From the NCBI RefSeq assembly GCF_026914185.1, contig NC_070565.1:4216001-4280000 (forward strand): DNA of 64,000 bases, read 5' to 3'. The translations under genes were made by a program, and so were the position numbers. The notes under the pieces are model-generated. The model did not search any database, had not been told where the DNA came from, and saw only the letters and a list, made by a program, of their open reading frames with translations. Below, piece by piece: positions 58,656 to 64,000 of this stretch (the stretch's first letter is position 1; every line of letters starts with the position of its first letter). This DNA comes from Puccinia triticina (Eukaryota > Basidiomycota > Pucciniomycetes > Pucciniales > Pucciniaceae).

Positions 58656-59193
58656 TATTCTCCGGGGCTCCACCGCGCGCCTGTGATGTATATCTTGATA
58701 TATAACTTTTCCTAATTGTGAAAAAATAAAATTCCTGACAAAAATTGTGCAACACCTTCAATGATTGCCCTTCTTTTCATCTTTTTTTCTGCCTTTTAAT
58801 TCTCTCTTTCCTTCACTCCCTCATCCATCCATTCAGTCTCTCCTTTTTGCGCCCAGCCTTACTGTTCCATTTCAGCGCCACTCAACTGCCCATTCAATCA
58901 TCATTCTTTGTTTTTTTGTTTTTCACACACACAATCTGTTCAAAAAACAGAAAAAAAACACCCTCTCTGCTTATAATTTGGCCTCCGCATCAATACTTGA
59001 TTGGAGTCCCTGAACACCTTGTTTCTTGATCTATGGCTAAACAACTCAAACACCACTTGGACAAGAGAAATCCAGTAATTTTAAACTCTGTCTGAATCAT
59101 ATGGAGTATGCGAGTTTACAATTCTTTCTATGCAGGAGGTGGAATCATGAAATGACAGTAGGACACTTGCCAGTGAGTCTAACAAGTTCAATT
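58656..59193. other. Intergenic, no gene seen
   Basis: Pyrimidine-rich sequence between the inverted-array element and the hAT element. The short ORFs are unsupported. GTTCAATT at 59186-59193 is the left target duplication of the hAT element. Confidence 0.5.
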
Positions 59194-62100
59194 TAAAGAT
59201 GGCATCAGGTACCCGTTTCCGGGTACCTCCTTTGGGAGGCGGGTACCTAGAAACGGGTGCCGGGTGCGGGTGCGGGTGTCCACATCTGAGGCAGAAATTA
59301 CAGCGGGTACCCGGACCAGGTACCCGCCATACACCCGTGTGCTTACATATGTTTATATATGCATAGAAGCATGTTCATATACATACAAATATGCTTATAT
59401 ACAAAGGCCCTACCACCCCTGTCCCTCAACCCCGTTACCGGAAACTCAATATCTGATTCGAATCCCTTGTCAACCCCTCGGCCTCCACCATGGGCAGAAG
59501 CAGGAAGCGACCTCAGACAACCGGATCCCCAACTTCTTCTATCTCCATCTCCACCAATCCAACCAAGACTCAAGGATCAACCCCAAAGAAACGAAGCCAC
59601 ACAGTTGTTGACGTACCTGACCAATCTGATGAAGACAACAACTCAGAATCACCGGCAAGCAAGCAAAAGCTTTCCGATGAACAAGAGCTTAGTAAGTCTA
59701 ATCCTAATCACTCACTCTAGATTAAAAAGCACCAGATAACTGACATCTGACTCGGTAACCTTCCAGGCAAGGCACAGAAAGTCCACGCAAAGTGTCTCAG
59801 CCCGTGCTACTCTGCATTCAAAACACCTCAGCTTTCCGAGCTACTTGACAAGAACGGTTGAAGGATGATCGCTTATCCATGTAAAACGTAAGTCATCTCT
59901 TTCTTCCGGTCCTCCTTATCTATTAAATTTAATACCTTTTACTTTTTTCAGCTGCGGCAGCAAAATTCATCGCCCTGTCTACGACACTTCCCCAACGAAC
60001 CTATCAAAGCATGTAGCAAGCTGCGCCAAGAGAGAACGCGAGGCCATACATACTCAAAAACTGTCAGCCCTTGGGATATCTGGAACAGGCGACATTGATC
60101 CACACGAAGTAAGTATCATGAGAATTTTTATTTATTTACTTGCATTGTTACTGATGGCAAACCTTTCCCAGGTACCCCAGCTATGTGCCGTTTGGTGCGC
60201 TGAGGGTGCCCGACCGTTTTCAGCACTTGGCGAATTGGGTCACAGGGGCATATTGCACCCGGTTGTGCTCAAGCATCTACCAGCTTGGAAGACGGTATCC
60301 GACGACATATCTCGGTTGTATACAGCTGTGCAGGAGTCCTGCATAGAAGAACTTAAGGTGAGCTTCTCTTCTACTTCTTGTTCCATCTACTAATCCACTT
60401 TTATGCCACTCTAACAATTTTCTTGATCTAGAATCATCACGGTGCGATGTATTTGGGGCTAGACGCCTGGCAGTCTCCCAATGGGTTTGATATTTTAGGT
60501 ACAGTGATATACCGGCTTGTCAAAGAAGGGCCAGATGGATTTCACTTGGATTCAATGCCACTTGACTTTGTCAAGCTTCATAAAAGCCACACAGGTTTAT
60601 ATCTGGCTGAAACAGTCCAGCTCATCGTTGAGAAGTTTGGCGTGAAGGAAAAGGTACCAATTTCTTTGATTATTCACTCCTTTTTTTGACTTGTCCATGC
60701 CTTTTTTACTGATACATAATCTTTATCGCGGATATCTAGATACATTGAATCGTCACCGATAACGCTTCAAACAACAAGTCAATGATCGAAGCGATCAAAT
60801 CTTTCAAGTGGCCTTGTTTCAGAGGTGAAGCTCACTGGATTCGATGTTTCGCGCACATCCTCAACTTAATCGCCCAGGTAATATTCCGACCGTTTGGAAG
60901 CCACAAGAAATCCGGCAATGATCGAGTCGAGCTCAATCAAGACCTAGATTCCAACGATGATCTCAAAGAGGATGAGGATATGGAGGATCCCAATGATCAA
61001 ATTCAAATGCAAGTACTAGTATTCCCGATTGTTTTCATTGGTTAACCTGCTGATCAGTACATTTATTCTCAGGTTTACCACCACTAGTCCTGGTTTTGAG
61101 GATGATGACAACAACGAACAAGGAACCCAGTGGGAAGATATGTTGGCTGCTGAGCTTATCAATGACGATGAGACCAAACTGGAGGACAAAGATTTGAATG
61201 AGATGAGCGACGAAGGGGAGGATGATCAATACACTTCCAATTCTTGCAAGGTGACCTTAGCAAAGGTAAGATGGAATCTCTTCAAACAATGACTTTGAAC
61301 AACACTTACTGACTTTTATATATAAAAATTCATCAGTTCCAAGCCATTTCGAGGAAGTTAAATAAGTCACCCAATTTGAAGGCTCTCTTCCGGGAGATCT
61401 GTCAGGATCTTGAGTGCTCAAAGCCACACAATGTAGGGCGGGATGTTCGCACGCGGTGGAATTCCACCTTGGACCAACTATCAAGTATAGTACGATGCTC
61501 GGCGGCAATGTGAGTACTTTTTCTTAACTATTCCCTCTTTTCCTATTCCCAACCTCAAAAAATTCTTATTCTTTGAATTAAAAATTAAGCCTTGAATGGC
61601 AGAAAGATAAAAGACACGGTCCCGCTCGACAATATCATATTAACCAGGAGGATCTCGACTTGGCCCGTGACCTGGTCAAGATACTTCAGCCATTCTATGA
61701 CATTACTCTCCAGGTCCCAATTCGCCGCGCCGCTCGAATCGCCGACGTGGTCGTCTTTATTGACCAGATCACTGCCCATCTTTCTTCTGCAATCTCCGAT
61801 AAGTGCGACGATCACCCCCCGGCATTAAGGAACGCCTGCCGAGTTGGACTCAAGCTCACAAATAAATATTATACTCTGACCGACTGTTCCCCATTATATC
61901 GGGTTGCTATGGGTAAGCTTTCCAACATTAAATGCTTGCTTTTCATCAAATTACTGACATTCATTCGACATCTACAGTCCTGCACCCTTCATTCAAAGAC
62001 GAATACTTCAAACTCGCCAATTGGCAACCAGAATGGATCGAAGAATCAATCCGGCTCACTCGAGAAATGTGGGAATCTTACTACAAACCCGCACCTCAGC

Positions 62101-62956
62101 CGTCCTCATCACAACCACCAATCAGCTGTCCAAAGGTGAGTATATTGAATATGCAGATCATCATCATAAAACACCAGCTCACCTCCTTCAACTACTGGAA
62201 TCCAGCCCCAGAAAGGGGTTCTTGCAGGCTTGGTAGGCGCCTCAGAAGCTCGAGGAGGGAAAACCATGACCGATCCAATACACTTGTGGCTTGCCGGAGG
62301 CTTAAGTTTGACCGATGATGGTCAACCCGTTAATCCTCTCAAATGGTGGATGCAAGAACACCGCTCAGGAAATACTCACGGGGGTCTACTACAAATGGCG
62401 CTCGATGTTTTGAGCTGTCCTGGTGAGTTTTGTGTCCCCTCATTGGTTTTTTGGCTCGCCACTTGGCTAACAAGCTTACCTCTATCTACCACAGCAGCGA
62501 CGGTAGATGTAGAGCGATCATTTAGCTTTGGCAGGGATTACATTTCCCTCAGGAGGCACCGGCTCAGTGCTTCGTCAGTCACAAAAGGCATGGCGGTGGC
62601 ATTTTACTCCAAGAACGGGAAAATGAAACCCGGAGTGTTACATAAATGGAAGGTAAATCTGGCAAATGAGACTAAGCACAAAGGTAAAGGCAAATCAGCA
62701 AGAAAAGTATGATGCAGTGTTTCATTTATTTGTTATTTAGTTATTTTATATATACATGAGTTATGCAAGGGTCAAGTAACAACTTTGTAAGCCTTAAGAA
62801 AGTTCCACACCCGCGGGTACCTGCTGCAGGTACCCGAGTACCCCCTCCATGCCCCCTGAACGGGTGCGGGTGCGGGTGCGGGTGTCCACAATATGAGGTT
62901 TTCTGGGCAGGTACCCGCACCCGCCACGGGTACCCGGGTATCAAGTGCCATCTTTA
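59194..62956 (+). mobile_element. hAT transposon, 3763 bp, with perfect 8-bp TSD
   Basis: The element starts TAAAGATGGCATCAGG and ends GTGCCATCTTTA, short imperfect inverted ends. The 8-bp target duplication GTTCAATT is exact (59186-59193 and 62957-62964), as expected for hAT. Subterminal GGGTGCGGGTGCGGGTGTCC stretches occur near both ends in direct orientation, together with GGTACCCG palindromes; in hAT elements such motifs serve as transposase-binding sites. The intact duplication indicates fairly recent insertion. Confidence 0.96.
59490..62712 (+). pseudogene. hAT transposase gene with two in-frame TGA codons
   Basis: A multi-exon gene whose pieces read as a hAT (Ac-like) transposase. It starts MGRSRKRPQTTG. 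A BED-type zinc finger follows: YPCKTCGSKIHRP, then NLSKHVASC. The RNase H-like core includes LGLDAWQSPNGFDILG, VTDNASNNKSMIEAI, FRGEAHWIRCFAHILNLIA, VRTRWNSTLDQL and LARDLVKILQPFYDIT. The C-terminal dimerisation region has PLKWWMQEH and then TVDVERSFSFGRDYISLRRHRL. Two TGA codons interrupt the frame: one just before the zinc finger (KNG-stop-RMIAYPC, about 59862) and one just before VTDNASNN (about 60747). The encoded enzyme is therefore probably inactive although the element ends are intact. Confidence 0.9.
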
Positions 62957-64000
62957 GTTCAATTGATGTTGATTGAATTTGCAACTACAATTGCCACACA
63001 GGAGACACAGGGTGTGGACTCCAGTGGAGGCCTTTGCAAGATATTTGGTCCGCAAAAAATACTGCATGGTTCATTCAAGCAAGATATTTGAAATAGGAAA
63101 TCAAATTTGGTTTGGGGTAGAGCTGGATGGAGCAAGCTCTGTGATGGGGCTGCTCATTGTGGTCAAGGCAAGGCTTGATTAAATTGACATTTGTTTATTG
63201 TAGCTGATGTCATATTCAGGTTTTGGTTGGGCGGGTGGACTGCCTATTTTGGGAATATGCTGGACTTGCATGAACATGGATGTAGACTGCCTATTTTGGG
63301 AATATGCTGGACTTGTAAATTCTTGATTCCAATGTATATATTATGTATGTATTTGATTGTTACACCACAACAACTTATTTGAGGAAGCTATATTTGAAGT
63401 GAAGGTAGTTGATGCCGCAACTGAGGAGATTATAAATTTTTGGATAGCTTGGATCAATGGCCCAAGAGTAAGGGTCCACTGGTTTGCAACTGCAATTTTG
63501 TTGAACAAGCTTTTCTGGATCTGCTCAAAGCCTTTTGAGATTTGGTCAGCTGCATTTTGTGGCAAATTGAAAGTTGGAGGGAGGATAATTAACCTCTGGG
63601 GGGTGCCTGTTCATGTGCAGTACTGCATTTATTGTGAATCTTTGACATCTTTGCTACCCAACGTGATATGGGGGTGGAACAGTAAGATTTGTGACTTCTG
63701 AAATTTTCACATTGATTACTCATCCCTATTGTGTCTAGCACACTCAGCAAATTTGAACACACCAAATGGAATGAGTTATTCATGCCTGTGGCTTAGCCTT
63801 TGTGGAGCTCATCAAGTTGTGTTTGAAGGCAGAGGTTCATTGATCTCAATTTAACCAACCCTTTCTTGGGCGCTGCAGTTGACTGTTGCTCCCTGGAGGT
63901 TAAGTGAATCAGAAATAGTCCTATCAATTTATATCAAAGCACAATAACCCATGCCAATGGCAATGGTGCCAAATTTCCTTACACTGTCACTAAATGCTAA
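62957..64000. other. Flank of the hAT insertion, no confident gene
   Basis: Starts with the right 8-bp target duplication. CTGCCTATTTTGGGAATATG occurs twice (about 63240 and 63289), a 49-bp direct repeat. The ORF 63357-63701 has no recognisable motif. Confidence 0.45.

Noticed and set aside
1..64000. CRISPR arrays, operons or bacterial-type promoters
   Set aside because: The genes are spliced and eukaryotic; the regular repeats seen are tandem, without spacers.

Overview
The window looks like nuclear DNA of a basidiomycete, most probably a rust fungus (Pucciniales). This is an inference from many short spliceosomal introns (about 50-140 nt, GT-AG), ordinary fungal housekeeping genes, a fungal CrtI-type carotenoid gene, and host genes lying as islands in a very transposon-rich background. 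Intact host genes end in TAG, TGA and TAA, so the code is standard.

Layout. 1-7279: repeats, including two diverged tandem copies of a 1.9-2.6 kb unit with a short conserved ORF. 7280-9873: RIO1 protein kinase (minus), with a 331-bp tandem duplication of its 3' end. 10390-13815: a minus-strand pseudogene with two homologous modules, broken by two TGA codons and a 1093-bp inverted-repeat transposon. 14220-14822: small nested inverted-repeat elements. 15645-15753: intron-containing tRNA-Pro(AGG)-like gene. 16546-23601: 14-exon gene for a 1993-residue PH-domain/coiled-coil protein (minus). 24635-26559: NDUFAF7 (minus). 27518-30306: phytoene desaturase (plus), divergent from NDUFAF7. 31555-32491: GC-rich inverted-repeat element. 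33147-34484: FAD-dependent monooxygenase. 37492-40054: DBP5 RNA helicase (plus), convergent with a probable mitochondrial ribosomal protein uL10m gene (40482-41702, minus). From 42 kb on, transposons dominate: a broken LINE-like ORF, foldback MITEs, hAT-derived fragments, and a 3763-bp hAT element with a perfect 8-bp target duplication (59194-62956).

The most unusual structure is at 50449-58655. Two large arrays of one 33-bp minisatellite lie in inverted orientation, each with a related unique arm of about 180 bp on its outer side. Between them is an intact 5-exon gene (52338-54039) for a 473-residue protein with an HMG-box-like segment. The architecture resembles Foldback-type transposons, whose long inverted ends are built of tandem repeats.

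The host genes show no functional clustering. RIO1 (small ribosomal subunit maturation), DBP5 (mRNA export), uL10m (mitochondrial translation), NDUFAF7 (complex I assembly) and CrtI (carotenoids) appear to be neighbours by chance. Exon boundaries were set by reading frame, splice consensus and remembered family motifs; every multi-exon model given sums to a whole number of codons.
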